Assembly (NCBI RefSeq): GCF_007993935.1
Contig: NZ_VITY01000004.1
Location: 248,001-312,000 of the forward strand
DNA from: Bradyrhizobium macuxiense
Lineage (GTDB): Bacteria; Pseudomonadota; Alphaproteobacteria; Rhizobiales; Xanthobacteraceae
Reading direction: 5' to 3'
DNA: 64,000 nucleotides
Positions 37,875 to 46,961 of this stretch are shown one piece after another. Position numbers and translations under genes: made by a program. Each line of letters begins with the position of its first letter. The stretch's first letter is position 1. The notes under the pieces were generated by a model, which was given only the letters and a program-made list of their open reading frames with translations, was not told where the DNA came from and did no database searches.

Positions 37875-38795
37875 TTAATGTCGTAGCGGGCCCGCGCAGC
37901 GATCGACGGCATCCAGGAACCAGCGCAGCGCCGGATCCTGCGCGGCGCGGCTGGTATGGATCAGGTCGATTGCGAAGGCGGGGATCTCGATCGGCGGCAT
38001 CACGACGGCAATGTCGGCAAGATGCGTGAAGCGCCTGGCGACGCGCTCGGAGAGCGTGGCGATGAGATCGGTGCCGGCCACGGCGAACGGAACGGCCACC
38101 ACATGCGCAAGTGTCACGGCCAGGCGCCGCTTCAACCCATGACGCGCCAGCAGCGCGTCGATCACGCTCGGCAGGCCATCGCCGCCGGCCGCCGAGAACA
38201 GCGCGTGCGGCAGGATCGCATAGTCCACCAGGCTGAGCGCCTCCGACCGGCTCGCGCGCGCACCGTCGCGGATGCAGACGAAGCGTTCCTCGAACAGCCG
38301 GTGCCGGACGCAGCGCGGCGTCTCCGGCAGATGGCCGCCGATCAGCGCATCGAGCTCGCCGCGCTCGAGCTTTGCGAGAGCCGCCGTCGCATCCGTCAGC
38401 GGGCGCACGGCAAGGTCGATGCCGGGCGCTTCCATGCGCAGCAAGCGGGTCAGCTCCGGCACCAGGACGAGATCGCCATAGTCGGTCGCAGCGATGGTGA
38501 TGCGCCGTCGCGCGGTGGCCGGATCGAAGCTCCGATCGGGCGCCAGCGCGCCCCGGATTTGCCGCAGCGCCTCTCCGATCGGGCCCGCCAGCGCCAGCGC
38601 TTTCTCGGTCGGCTGCATGCCCGCGCCCGCGCGCAGGAACAATTCGTCCGCAAACAGCGCGCGCAGCCGCCGCAACGCGCTGCTCATCGATGGCTGGGCG
38701 AGGCCAATGCGCTCGGCCGCGCGGGTGACGTGGCGCTCCTCCATCAGCGCCTCGAAAGCGACCAGCAGGTTGAGATCGACGGTGGCTAAATTCAT
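37875..38795 (-). CDS. LysR family transcriptional regulator
   Basis: A 306-aa LysR protein: N-terminal helix-turn-helix (residues 1-65, DLNLLVAFEALMEERHVTRAAERIGLAQPSMSSALRRL pattern in NodD/LinR-like form) and a periplasmic-binding-like effector domain (about 95-300). Divergent from the transporter gene at 38911 with an AT-rich intergenic stretch. It is probably the local activator of the transporter-DUF2891 pair. The ligand is unknown. Confidence 0.9.
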   Translation of the reverse strand: MNLATVDLNLLVAFEALMEERHVTRAAERIGLAQPSMSSALRRLRALFADELFLRAGAGMQPTEKALALAGPIGEALRQIRGALAPDRSFDPATARRRITIAATDYGDLVLVPELTRLLRMEAPGIDLAVRPLTDATAALAKLERGELDALIGGHLPETPRCVRHRLFEERFVCIRDGARASRSEALSLVDYAILPHALFSAAGGDGLPSVIDALLARHGLKRRLAVTLAHVVAVPFAVAGTDLIATLSERVARRFTHLADIAVVMPPIEIPAFAIDLIHTSRAAQDPALRWFLDAVDRCAGPLRH

Positions 38796-38910
38796 CACAA
38801 CAATAATGGTAATAATAATAATCGATTTCAACAATGATCTGGATCGGCCTAGGGTCGTCGCAGGCACGACGACGAGGCCGGAAGATTTGGGACGACCATT
38901 TGCGAGACTG
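38796..38910. promoter_or_regulatory. AT-rich divergent promoter region
   Basis: Between the LysR gene and the transporter is an unusual AT-rich tract with ATAATAATAATAAT (38807-38820) next to ATCGAT, standing out in a GC-rich genome. LysR sites of the T-N11-A type can be drawn in it, but no single one is decisive. Confidence 0.5.
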
Positions 38911-39813
38911 ATGCCGCGCGGGCCGACATTGCTGATCATCGGCGTGTTGGCCGGGCTGGCCTTGCCGTCCCTGGCGGACGGCCTGCGCCCGCTGATGGCG
39001 GCCGCGATCTTTATGCTGGTGCTCGGCACCTTCCTCCAGGTCGACGGCGCCGCGTTCCGGGGCGCGTTGCGGCGTCCGCTGGTCTGGCTGCTGTTGCCGG
39101 CGCTTGCGATGCTGGTGAGTCCGCTTGCGGTCGGTTTCGCGGCGCGCGGCGCCGGATTTGCGCCGGAGCTCGTCGTCGCGCTGGTGCTGTCTGTCTGCGC
39201 GCCGCCGTCGAGCGGCACCGCAGCGGTCGCGCGCATGCTCGGCTTCGATGCCACCGTTCCGCTCGCCGTAACGTTGCTGTCGATGGCGCTGGCCCCGGTC
39301 ACCGTGCCGCTGATCGCAGCAGGATTTGCCGGCCTTGCGCTCGATCCGCTGGCGCTCGCGGCGCGGCTGGCGCTGCTGGTCGGCGGCGCCGGCGCGCTGG
39401 CGTTGCTGCTGCGCCGTCAGGCGGCGGCGCAATTGGTGCAGCATGCGCGTCTCATCGACGCCCTCGTGCTTGCTTCGCTGCTGCTGTTCGCGATTGCCAC
39501 CATGGCCGGGGTGCGCGCGCAGATCGAGGCGCAGCCGATCGCTGCGGCGACCTGCGTCGGCCTTGCCTTCGCCTGCAATCTCGCCTTGCAAGGGCTGGGC
39601 GCACTGCTGACGCCGGGCCCGCTCGCCGAGCGATTGACCACGGGCCTCATTCTCGGCAACCGCAATGTCGGACTGGTCTGGTCGGCGATGGGCGCGGCGG
39701 TGTCGCCGATGACGGCGCTGTTCTTTGCGGCGACACAGTTTCCGATCTACATGACGCCGCGCCTGATCGAGATGCTCGTTCGCCGCGCGCGAAAGGAGAA
39801 TGCCGCACCATGA
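38911..39813 (+). CDS. Bile acid:sodium symporter (BASS)-like membrane transporter
   Basis: About 300 aa with 9-10 predicted hydrophobic helices and no soluble domain. The GTAAVARMLGFDATVPL segment and the late GNRNVGLVWSAM helix (a BASS-type crossover motif) support the family. The start is uncertain: ATG 38911 or TTG 38887. Its stop overlaps the DUF2891 start (ATGA), so the two genes are coupled. It probably moves an organic anion, but direction and substrate are unknown. Confidence 0.8.
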   Translation: MPRGPTLLIIGVLAGLALPSLADGLRPLMAAAIFMLVLGTFLQVDGAAFRGALRRPLVWLLLPALAMLVSPLAVGFAARGAGFAPELVVALVLSVCAPPSSGTAAVARMLGFDATVPLAVTLLSMALAPVTVPLIAAGFAGLALDPLALAARLALLVGGAGALALLLRRQAAAQLVQHARLIDALVLASLLLFAIATMAGVRAQIEAQPIAAATCVGLAFACNLALQGLGALLTPGPLAERLTTGLILGNRNVGLVWSAMGAAVSPMTALFFAATQFPIYMTPRLIEMLVRRARKENAAP

Positions 39814-40823
39814 GCGAGACGATCCTGACCGAACAGCTCGCCGTCCGTTTCGCGCGCATCGCGCTCGGCCATGTCGGCCGCGAATATCCGAACAAGCCGG
39901 ATCATGTGCTGGCGGGGGCGCAGGACGCGCGCACGCCGCGCGAGCTGCATCCGGTGTTCTTCGGCAGCTACGACTGGCACTCCTGCGTCCATAGTTATTG
40001 GATGTTGGCCTGGCTGCTGCGCCGTTATCCGGCCTCCGAAGCGGCGGATGCGATCCGCGCTCTGTTCGACGCGCAGTTCGTTGCGGAGAAGATCGCGGCC
40101 GAGTGCGCTTATCTGGCGGCCCCGACCGCGCGCGGCTTCAAGCGGCCTTACGGCTGGGGCTGGCTGTTGAAGCTCGCGGCGGAGCTCGCGCTGCTCGACG
40201 ACGTCGGCTGGCGCGAGCAAATCGCACCGCTTGCCGCAATCTTCGCGCAGCGCTTTCGTGATTTCCTGCCGCTCGCCACCTATCCGGTGCGGGTCGGCAC
40301 CCATTTCAACACCGCGTTCGGGCTCCGCATGGCCGCCGACTACGCCGCGGCGACGCGGGACGATGCGCTCAGTGCGCTGCTGCGCGAGACGGCACTGCGC
40401 TGGTACGGAGCCGATCAGGATTGTCCCGCCTGGGGCGAGCCGAGCGGCGACGATTTCCAGTCGTCCGCGTTGATCGAAGCCGAGTGCATGCGCCGGCTGC
40501 TGTCGCCTCGCGACTTCCCGCCCTGGTTCGATCGCTTCCTGCCGCACCTCGCGCAACGCGAACCCGCAACCTTGTTCCGGCCCGCGACGGTGACCGATCG
40601 CAGCGACGGCAAGCTTGCGCATCTCGATGGGCTCAATCTCAGCCGGGCGTGGTGCTGGCGTGCGCTGGCGGGCGCGTTGCCGGAGGGCGATGCGCGGCGT
40701 CCGATCCTGCTGGATGCGGCACAACGTCATCTCGACGCCGGCCTGCCGCATATCGCCGGCGACTATATGGGCGAGCACTGGCTGGCGAGTTTTGCGGTGC
40801 TCGCCATCGATACGGATAGCTGA
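39810..40823 (+). CDS. DUF2891 family protein
   Basis: A 337-aa soluble protein with the conserved FGSYDWHSCVHSYWML and PVRVGTHFNTAFGLRMA patterns typical of the alpha/alpha-barrel-like DUF2891 family. Repeated Trp/His motifs suggest a glycan- or small-molecule-processing enzyme, though no activity is established. It is translationally coupled to the upstream transporter and its 3' end meets the minus-strand nucleotidyltransferase gene within 12 bp. Confidence 0.85.
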   Translation: MSETILTEQLAVRFARIALGHVGREYPNKPDHVLAGAQDARTPRELHPVFFGSYDWHSCVHSYWMLAWLLRRYPASEAADAIRALFDAQFVAEKIAAECAYLAAPTARGFKRPYGWGWLLKLAAELALLDDVGWREQIAPLAAIFAQRFRDFLPLATYPVRVGTHFNTAFGLRMAADYAAATRDDALSALLRETALRWYGADQDCPAWGEPSGDDFQSSALIEAECMRRLLSPRDFPPWFDRFLPHLAQREPATLFRPATVTDRSDGKLAHLDGLNLSRAWCWRALAGALPEGDARRPILLDAAQRHLDAGLPHIAGDYMGEHWLASFAVLAIDTDS

Positions 40824-40835
40824 GGATGAAGCCGC

Positions 40836-41579
40836 TTACGCGACGCTTTCGAGGTAGGCTTCTTCCGCGGCCTGGATCGCGTCGGGGGTTCCGACATGCA
40901 TCCAGACGCCGTCGAGGCGCAGGCCGAACAGCCGCTCCTGCTCGTTGGCGCGATCGAACATCTTGGTCAGCGAGAACTCGCCGGTCGGCGCGTCCGCGAA
41001 CAACGCGGGCGACATGATCGCGGCGCCGGCATAGACGAACGGCACCACCTGGTTTTCCCGCCGCTTGCGCAGCGCGCCGTCCGGCAGCATCGAGTAGTCG
41101 CCGCGGCCGCTATAGCCGATGCTCGAGGCGGTCGGTGCCATCAGCAGCAGGATATCCATCCGCGCGGGATCGAAGGTCTCGGCCAGCCGCGCCAGATTGG
41201 AGCGCACGCCGTCGATCCACATCGTATCGGCATTGAGATGGAAGAACGGCGCATCGCCGAGCAGCGGCAGCGCCTTCACCACTGCGCCGCCGGTGCCGAG
41301 CACCTGGTCGCGCTCGTCGGAGATGATCACATGCGGGCGGCTGCGGGGCTTGACGTGCTCGATGATCTGGTCGGGCAAATAATGCACGTTGACGACAGCT
41401 TCGCTGACGCCGGCGCCGGCGAGCTTGTCGAGCACATGGTCGAGCAGCGGCTGGCCGGCGACGCTGACCAGCGGCTTCGGCATTGTGTTGGTCAGAGGGC
41501 GCATGCGCACGCCGAGGCCCGCAGCGAGCACCATGGCTTTATGGGGAGTGACGGGCATTTTCCGGATATTCTCGGTCAT
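40836..41579 (-). CDS. Nucleotidyltransferase, MurU-like
   Basis: A 247-aa NTP-transferase (GT-A-like fold) with KAMVLAAGLGVRMRPLTNTMPKPLV at the N-terminus and the metal-binding NADTMW. In this genomic setting, near an anomeric-kinase-like protein, it resembles MurU, which converts MurNAc-1-phosphate to UDP-MurNAc in cell-wall recycling. Alternatives are mannose-1-phosphate guanylyltransferase-type enzymes. The start may be 41579 or 41582 (consecutive ATGs). Confidence 0.88.
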   Translation of the reverse strand: MTENIRKMPVTPHKAMVLAAGLGVRMRPLTNTMPKPLVSVAGQPLLDHVLDKLAGAGVSEAVVNVHYLPDQIIEHVKPRSRPHVIISDERDQVLGTGGAVVKALPLLGDAPFFHLNADTMWIDGVRSNLARLAETFDPARMDILLLMAPTASSIGYSGRGDYSMLPDGALRKRRENQVVPFVYAGAAIMSPALFADAPTGEFSLTKMFDRANEQERLFGLRLDGVWMHVGTPDAIQAAEEAYLESVA

Positions 41580-41690
41580 CATCTCTCATGCGCCGATCAT
41601 ATCACGGCGATTCGGCAAGCACATCAATCAGACGCCATAGTCATGAGACATGACGGCCGTAAGACGGCAATAACGACGACCCTTTGTTGG

Positions 41691-41736
41691 AGCATGATCT
41701 TGCCGGAAAACCGTCTCCACTCTTCCGGATCATGCT
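41691..41736. repeat. Dispersed palindromic repeat, family C copy 1
   Basis: AGCATGAT at the left pairs with ATCATGCT at the right, with inner CCGGAAAA / TTCCGG. This is a known style of rhizobial intergenic palindrome (GCATGATCCGGAAAA type). A longer copy lies at 46210-46283. Confidence 0.8.
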
Positions 41737-42054
41737 CTAGACGTCGGCTTGCGCACCGCGTCTGGCAGTTTTCTTCTTCTTGTCGCCTTGTTTGAGGAAG
41801 TTGACGCCAATCTGGTCGCCATTGACCCATGCCAGCTCGCAGCGGCGATAGGCCAATCCTGTGGACGACAGCAGCAGAAAAAACTCCTTCAGGGCCAAGC
41901 CCTCGACCGAACCCTCGACGGTCAGCTTGGCGCCCGTCTCGGACACGTCTTCCATGGTGCAGTCGCGCCGCCAGGTGCCGTCGATGCCCATCATGTGCGC
42001 GGCTATGCCGCGCTCAAACGTGACACGATCGCCCCTGCGTCGTTCCGTCCCCAT
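41737..42054 (-). CDS. PilZ domain protein
   Basis: A 105-aa single PilZ domain: the N-terminal RRRGDRV (RxxxR type) and DVSETGAKL (D/NxSxxG) are the c-di-GMP binding motifs, followed by the beta-barrel. The lysine-rich tail ends KKKKTARRGAQADV. Start at 42054 is preferred, with 42087 an alternative. It probably senses c-di-GMP to tune motility or envelope functions. It lies between the MurU-like and TsaE genes. Confidence 0.88.
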   Translation of the reverse strand: MGTERRRGDRVTFERGIAAHMMGIDGTWRRDCTMEDVSETGAKLTVEGSVEGLALKEFFLLLSSTGLAYRRCELAWVNGDQIGVNFLKQGDKKKKTARRGAQADV

Positions 42055-42152
42055 CGTGTGGTCCCGCTCCCGATCCGGCCGCGCCATGGATGAGGTGCGG
42101 ACTCTGCGAGCTTAGGGGACCCAAGACTAATAAAGGGCTAATAACCCGTAAA

Positions 42153-43676
42153 CTAAGGTACCGGGGGAGGGACGTTGGCCGTGTACCAGATGCGGAAGGT
42201 CGTCAGCGCCGGATGGGCGAGCGAGCGTTCGAGATAGGTCCAGATCCGCGGCTGGTGCTTGAGATATTGCGGCTTGCCGTCGCGGCGGTTGAGCCGTGCG
42301 AAGGTGCCGAGCAGGCGGGTGTTGCGCTGCGCCGACATGATCGCATAGAGCTCGGCGAAGCCGGCCGGATCGAAGCTCGCGTCGGTGGCGCGCCGCGCCT
42401 TGATGTAGCGGGTCAACAGCGACAGTTCGAGCTGCTCAGGCACGTCGATTCGCGCGTCCTGCAACAGCGACACCACGTCGTAGGCCGCAGGCCCGAGCAG
42501 CGCGTCCTGGAAGTCGATGATGCCGACGCGCAGGATGCCGGTGCGCTCGGCAAGCCAGATGATGTTCGGCGAATGGAAGTCGCGGATCACCCAGGTCTGC
42601 GGCGCCGCGGCGGGCTTTTCCAAGAGGCCGCGCCACATCCCGAGGAATTCGGTGCGCAGCTCCTCGCTCGGTTGCACGCCGCGCTCGGGCAGGTACCATT
42701 CCAGCATCAGCCCGATCTCGATCAGCCAGGCGTCGATATCGAACACCGGGATGTCGTAGTTCTCGTCTGCCGTCAGCGGCAGCGTGTCGGGCAGTGACTC
42801 GCGATGCAGCGCCGCCAGCATGTCGACGGCGGCCTCGTAGCGCTCGGCGGTCGGCTGCGGCGGATCGCCCTCGATGATGCCTTCGGCGCCGAGATCCTCG
42901 GTGATGAGGAAGCCGGATTCGAGATCGATGTGCCGGATCGCCGGTGCGGAGAAGCCATGTTTGCGCAGGCCGTTGCCGATCGCGACGAAGGGCCTGACAT
43001 CCTCGGCGAGATGCACCGCGGCGCTGTAGGAGCTGCCGTTGTAGATCGCCGGGCCGTCGGGACGGCGCGGCGAGTTCATCAGGATGACGCTGCCGTCGTC
43101 GTTGCGCAGCCGTGCATAGGAGCGCGTCGAGGCATCGCCCGGCATGCGCTCGCGCCGCGCGTTGAGGAAGCCTGCGCGATCGAGGAACTGGCGCAGCTCG
43201 TTGAGCCGCGCGACCTTCGCGGCGCCTTTGCCGTAGCCGGTGATCTCGGCGGCCCGCGCCGCCGATCCAAGCGCCGGGCGGTGGCTGAAGGCGATATCGA
43301 TGCGGTCAGCGGGCATCGCGCCGGGCGCGCGTTCCGGCCACTCGATCAGCGCCACGATGTCGTCGGGCAGCGGCGACAGCCCGATCTCCTCGAGCTCGCT
43401 GGCATCGTTGATGCGGTAGAGATCGGCATGAACGAGCGGGAACGGCGGCAGCTCATAGGTCTGCGCCAGCGTAAAGGTCGGGCTCGGCACTTCCAGCGTG
43501 TCGTCGGCGGCGAGGTAGCGGATCAGGGCGCGGGCGGCCGCGGTCTTGCCGGCGCCGAGGTCGCCCGAGAGCGTGACGACGTCGCCGGCGCCGATCAAGA
43601 GCGCAAGGTCGGCCATCAGCTCTGACGTCGCGGTTTCGTTCGCGAGCGCCACCGAGAATGTCGAGGTCGCCGTCAT
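42153..43676 (-). CDS. TsaE-aminoglycoside-phosphotransferase-like fusion protein
   Basis: A 507-aa two-domain protein. Residues 1 to about 150 are TsaE, the ATPase of the tRNA threonylcarbamoyl-adenosine machinery (Walker A SGDLGAGKT at 37-45, SPTFTLAQTY). Residues about 165-500 are an APH-type kinase (RDFHSPN at 365-371 as the catalytic loop, IDFQDA as the metal loop), similar to the sugar kinase AmgK that phosphorylates MurNAc. Its start overlaps the divL stop (ATGA). With the MurU-like gene 1.7 kb away, a cell-wall recycling role is plausible. Confidence 0.92.
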   Translation of the reverse strand: MTATSTFSVALANETATSELMADLALLIGAGDVVTLSGDLGAGKTAAARALIRYLAADDTLEVPSPTFTLAQTYELPPFPLVHADLYRINDASELEEIGLSPLPDDIVALIEWPERAPGAMPADRIDIAFSHRPALGSAARAAEITGYGKGAAKVARLNELRQFLDRAGFLNARRERMPGDASTRSYARLRNDDGSVILMNSPRRPDGPAIYNGSSYSAAVHLAEDVRPFVAIGNGLRKHGFSAPAIRHIDLESGFLITEDLGAEGIIEGDPPQPTAERYEAAVDMLAALHRESLPDTLPLTADENYDIPVFDIDAWLIEIGLMLEWYLPERGVQPSEELRTEFLGMWRGLLEKPAAAPQTWVIRDFHSPNIIWLAERTGILRVGIIDFQDALLGPAAYDVVSLLQDARIDVPEQLELSLLTRYIKARRATDASFDPAGFAELYAIMSAQRNTRLLGTFARLNRRDGKPQYLKHQPRIWTYLERSLAHPALTTFRIWYTANVPPPVP

Positions 43677-46183
43677 TCAGCAGCGTTGCGGTGTGCGGTC
43701 TGGTCGATCGGGAAGTCGCAGGTCACGGTCGTGCCGCGGCCGACGGTCGAATCGACGCGCACCCGGCCACCATGCAGTTCGACGAAGGAGCGCACCAGCG
43801 AGAGGCCGAGCCCCGCGCCGCGATGCCGCGAGCCGTGCGAATGGCTCTCGAACCAGTTGAACACCTTGTCGCGCATCTCGGCCGGAATGCCGGGACCGGC
43901 GTCGGTCACCGCAAACACCACGCTGTGCTCGGTGCGGTGCGCGCTGATCGTGACGGTGGCGTCATGCGGCGAGAAGCCGACGGCGTTGGCGAGCAGATTG
44001 TAGAGCACCTGCACCACGCGCCGCTCGTCGCCGACGAAGGCGCCGATGTTGGGCTCGATATCGACCTTGAGCGTGATGCGGTCGGTCGCGAGGCGGTCCT
44101 GGATGCCTTCGGCGGCGGCCTCGATCGCCTGGCCGATATTGACCGGGCCGAGCTCGAGCTTCATCGCGCCGGCGTCGATGGTGGCGAGATCGAGGATGTT
44201 GTTGGTCAGCGCCAGCAGCGCGTTGGTCGATTTGGTGACGTAGTCGAGATACTCGGCCTGTTTCGGCGTCAGCGGTCCGGTCGAGGGATCGCTGAGGAAA
44301 TGCGCGAAGCCGATGATGGTGGTGAGCGGCGCGCGCAGCTCGTAGGAGACGTGGTGGACGAAGTCCACCTTCATCTGGTCGGCGGTTTCCAGCGCCTCGT
44401 TGCGCTCGCGCAGCGCCCGCTCGACATTCTCGGTGTCGGTGATGTCCTGGAAGGCCAGCAGGGTCTTGCCGTCGGGCAACGGGATGGTCATGCAGTTCAG
44501 CACGCTGCCGTCCTTGCGCTCCAGCTTGAGCGCGACCTGGGCGCGGTTCTCGATCGCGGTGATCGATTCGCGCAGCGTGCGCCAGGTCAGCGCGTCGTCG
44601 AACAGCGGCCGGCACAGCGCTTCCACCTGCTCGATGTGCGGTTCGCCCTGCAGCGCGTCGGCCGGCAGCTTCCACATCTTGGCGAAGGGCGGGTTGAACA
44701 GCTCGGCGCGGCCGTTGCTGCCGAACACCGTGACCGCTTCGCCGAGATTGTCGAGGGTCTCGCGCTGCACCCGGGTCAGGCGGTCGTAGCGGCGCGCGAG
44801 ATCGAGGCTCTCGGTGACGTTGTCGAACAGATAGGTGACGCCGCCCTCGAGGTTCGGCGTGGTGACGACGCTGATGGCGCGGCCGTCGGGCAGGAACCAG
44901 GTGTAGGTCTCGGATTCGACCGCGCGATAGGCTTCGTGCAGCTTGGCCTTCCAGGCGCGAAAATCAGGCTGCTCGGGCAGCTTGCGGTTGGCGCGCAGCC
45001 GGTCCAGCACACTTGAATCGTCGGGATTGCTGTCGAGGAAGGCCTGGTCGAGGCCCCACAGCCGCCGATAGGACTCGTTGTAGAAGGTGAGCCGCCGGTC
45101 GGCATCGAACACGGCGACGCCCGAGGACAATTGGTCGAGGGTGCGGCGGTGCGCTTCGACCATCCGCGCGATCGCCGCGCGCAGCGCTGCGGCCTCGCTG
45201 GCGTCGATCGCAATCCCGGCGCTGCCGCCGGAGAGCTTCAGCGCCTGCACGTCGTAGATCCGCCGCTCGCCGCTGACGACGATCGGCAGCCGCGCGGCAT
45301 AGCTCGCATTGTCATTGAGCGCGCGGGTCAATTCGCCGCGCTGGTCGCTTTCGAGCAGTTCGAGATTGCGCTGCAGCGCGTCCGACACGCTTTTGCCCTC
45401 GGTGGCGCGGACATAGGCGGCGTTGGCATAGCGCAGATTGCCCTCGAGGCTCTTGGCCCAGATCGGCCAGGGGGCTGCGGCGGCGAAATCGCGCAGCAGC
45501 TCGGTCTCCTCCTGCAGCGTCTTGTAGCGCAGGTTGGATTCGGCGAGTTCGCGGCGCAGCCCGCCGAGCTCGCGGATCCGCACGATGGCCTGGCCGCCGA
45601 TGGCGCGGCCCATCGCCTCGATGGCGCGGCCGGCCGAGGTCGAGATGTTGAGCAGGAATGCCTCGCCCTTCTCGCGCAACGCGTCGACCGCGTGGTCCAT
45701 CTGCAGCGCCGGCTCGGGCGGCAGCCAGGTTCCGAAGGCGAGGATGCGTTGCGGCGAGCCCTCCTGCGACATCACCAGCGAGATGTCACCCGAGATCTGC
45801 GGCCGGTTGTCGCCGGCGGCCCAGGAGATCAGCACCTGCGGCTCGACGAACAGCAGCGCGCGCAGCCGGTCCGACTGCGCCTGCAGATCCGTGATCTCGG
45901 ATTGCAGCTGCTCCTCGTTGCGGGTCGCGCGCAGGCGGGTGCGCATCAACAGGATCGCGGCGACGGCGGAGAAGCCGACCAGCGCGAACGACGTCGCGAG
46001 AACCGCAACTTCCTGGTGATTGAAGCCGAAATGATCCGACATCGCCTGGGCGACCAGGCTCTCGGCGGCAAACGAATTGCGGGCCGGCAGCAATGCTGAC
46101 ATGGCGAGCCCAATCATGCCGTCGCGCGCCAGTGAGGTGCATGACAGCAGGGTTCGACGCATTGCCGCGACTACGCCCGACAT
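43673..46183 (-). CDS. divL: DivL, tyrosine-box histidine-kinase homologue
   Basis: About 836 aa. One N-terminal membrane helix (near residues 60-80), then several PAS-like sensory domains, a DHp helix and a HATPase domain (NAVGFSPHDATV, DAGPGIP, GAGLGLSLV). The H-box reads SYELRAPLTT: the phosphorylated His is replaced by Tyr (codon 44342-44344), the diagnostic change of DivL. In Caulobacter DivL controls CckA-CtrA signalling in the cell cycle. It is translationally coupled to tsaE. Start could be 46183 or 46162. Confidence 0.92.
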   Translation of the reverse strand: MSGVVAAMRRTLLSCTSLARDGMIGLAMSALLPARNSFAAESLVAQAMSDHFGFNHQEVAVLATSFALVGFSAVAAILLMRTRLRATRNEEQLQSEITDLQAQSDRLRALLFVEPQVLISWAAGDNRPQISGDISLVMSQEGSPQRILAFGTWLPPEPALQMDHAVDALREKGEAFLLNISTSAGRAIEAMGRAIGGQAIVRIRELGGLRRELAESNLRYKTLQEETELLRDFAAAAPWPIWAKSLEGNLRYANAAYVRATEGKSVSDALQRNLELLESDQRGELTRALNDNASYAARLPIVVSGERRIYDVQALKLSGGSAGIAIDASEAAALRAAIARMVEAHRRTLDQLSSGVAVFDADRRLTFYNESYRRLWGLDQAFLDSNPDDSSVLDRLRANRKLPEQPDFRAWKAKLHEAYRAVESETYTWFLPDGRAISVVTTPNLEGGVTYLFDNVTESLDLARRYDRLTRVQRETLDNLGEAVTVFGSNGRAELFNPPFAKMWKLPADALQGEPHIEQVEALCRPLFDDALTWRTLRESITAIENRAQVALKLERKDGSVLNCMTIPLPDGKTLLAFQDITDTENVERALRERNEALETADQMKVDFVHHVSYELRAPLTTIIGFAHFLSDPSTGPLTPKQAEYLDYVTKSTNALLALTNNILDLATIDAGAMKLELGPVNIGQAIEAAAEGIQDRLATDRITLKVDIEPNIGAFVGDERRVVQVLYNLLANAVGFSPHDATVTISAHRTEHSVVFAVTDAGPGIPAEMRDKVFNWFESHSHGSRHRGAGLGLSLVRSFVELHGGRVRVDSTVGRGTTVTCDFPIDQTAHRNAAE

Positions 46184-46502
46184 ATGTTGCCCCAGAACGC
46201 ACAAACCTTAGGGCATGATCCGGAAAAGAGGAGACCGGTGTTCCCTTACGGCAAACGTACGACGCTTGTCCGGGGATCATGCCCAAGCAGGACCCGACAG
46301 CCCGACGAAGACCCCCCGTCGCGCTCGAATCAATCCAGAATAATCCCAACGGGACTCGGCGAGTAAGAGTCCAGACCGTGAACGCAGAATCCGCTGTGAA
46401 AAAATGCCGCCGGTGGTGTGGATTTTACGCGAATTGACTCCGTAATCGTGCGGAGAGCGCGCGCGAAGCGTGATCCCCTAGAGGCGGTCCGCACACTTCG
46501 CG
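46184..46502. other. Intergenic region between dut and divL
   Basis: About 320 bp. Its left part holds the family C repeat (46210-46283); the rest should contain the divL promoter and the 3' end of the dut transcript. No further gene or clear regulatory motif is visible. Confidence 0.55.
46210..46283. repeat. Dispersed palindromic repeat, family C copy 2
   Basis: GGGCATGATCC (46210-46220) and GGATCATGCCC (46273-46283) are perfect 11-bp arms enclosing a partly complementary interior (CCGGAAAA and TCCGGGG). It resembles the element at 41691-41736. It sits immediately upstream of the divL start. Confidence 0.85.
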
Positions 46503-46961
46503 CTAGCGGCCGGTCGAGCCGAAGCCGCCGCCGCCGCGCTCGGTTGACGACAGCACGTCGACCGGAACCAGCTCGGCCCGTGTGACCGGCGCGATCACCA
46601 TCTGCGCGATGCGCTCGCCGCGCCGGATCGAGAACACCTCCCGGCCGTGATTGATCAGCAGCACGTTGATCTCGCCGCGATAGTCGGCGTCGATTGTGCC
46701 GGGCGAGTTCAGCACCGTGACACCGTATTTGGCGGCAAGGCCGGACCGCGGCCGGACCTGCGCCTCATAGCCCGGCGGCAACGCGATCGTCAGTCCGGTC
46801 GGAACCATCTCGTAGCGGCCCGGCAGCAGCAGCAGCGGCGCCGACCGCGGCACCGCGGCCAACAGGTCCAGCCCGGCTGCATCAGCGGTCTGGTAGATCG
46901 GCAGCAGGAGATCTGCGCCGTGCGGCAATTGATGGACTTCGACCTTGATGGTGGCGCTCAC
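46503..46961 (-). CDS. dut: Deoxyuridine 5'-triphosphate nucleotidohydrolase (dUTPase)
   Basis: A 152-aa trimeric dUTPase that hydrolyses dUTP to dUMP and keeps uracil out of DNA. The five motifs are visible: [37 protein letters not shown] and the C-terminal [12 protein letters not shown]. It overlaps coaBC by 4 bp (ATGA). The coaBC-dut coupling is widespread in proteobacteria. Confidence 0.97.
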   Translation of the reverse strand: MSATIKVEVHQLPHGADLLLPIYQTADAAGLDLLAAVPRSAPLLLLPGRYEMVPTGLTIALPPGYEAQVRPRSGLAAKYGVTVLNSPGTIDADYRGEINVLLINHGREVFSIRRGERIAQMVIAPVTRAELVPVDVLSSTERGGGGFGSTGR

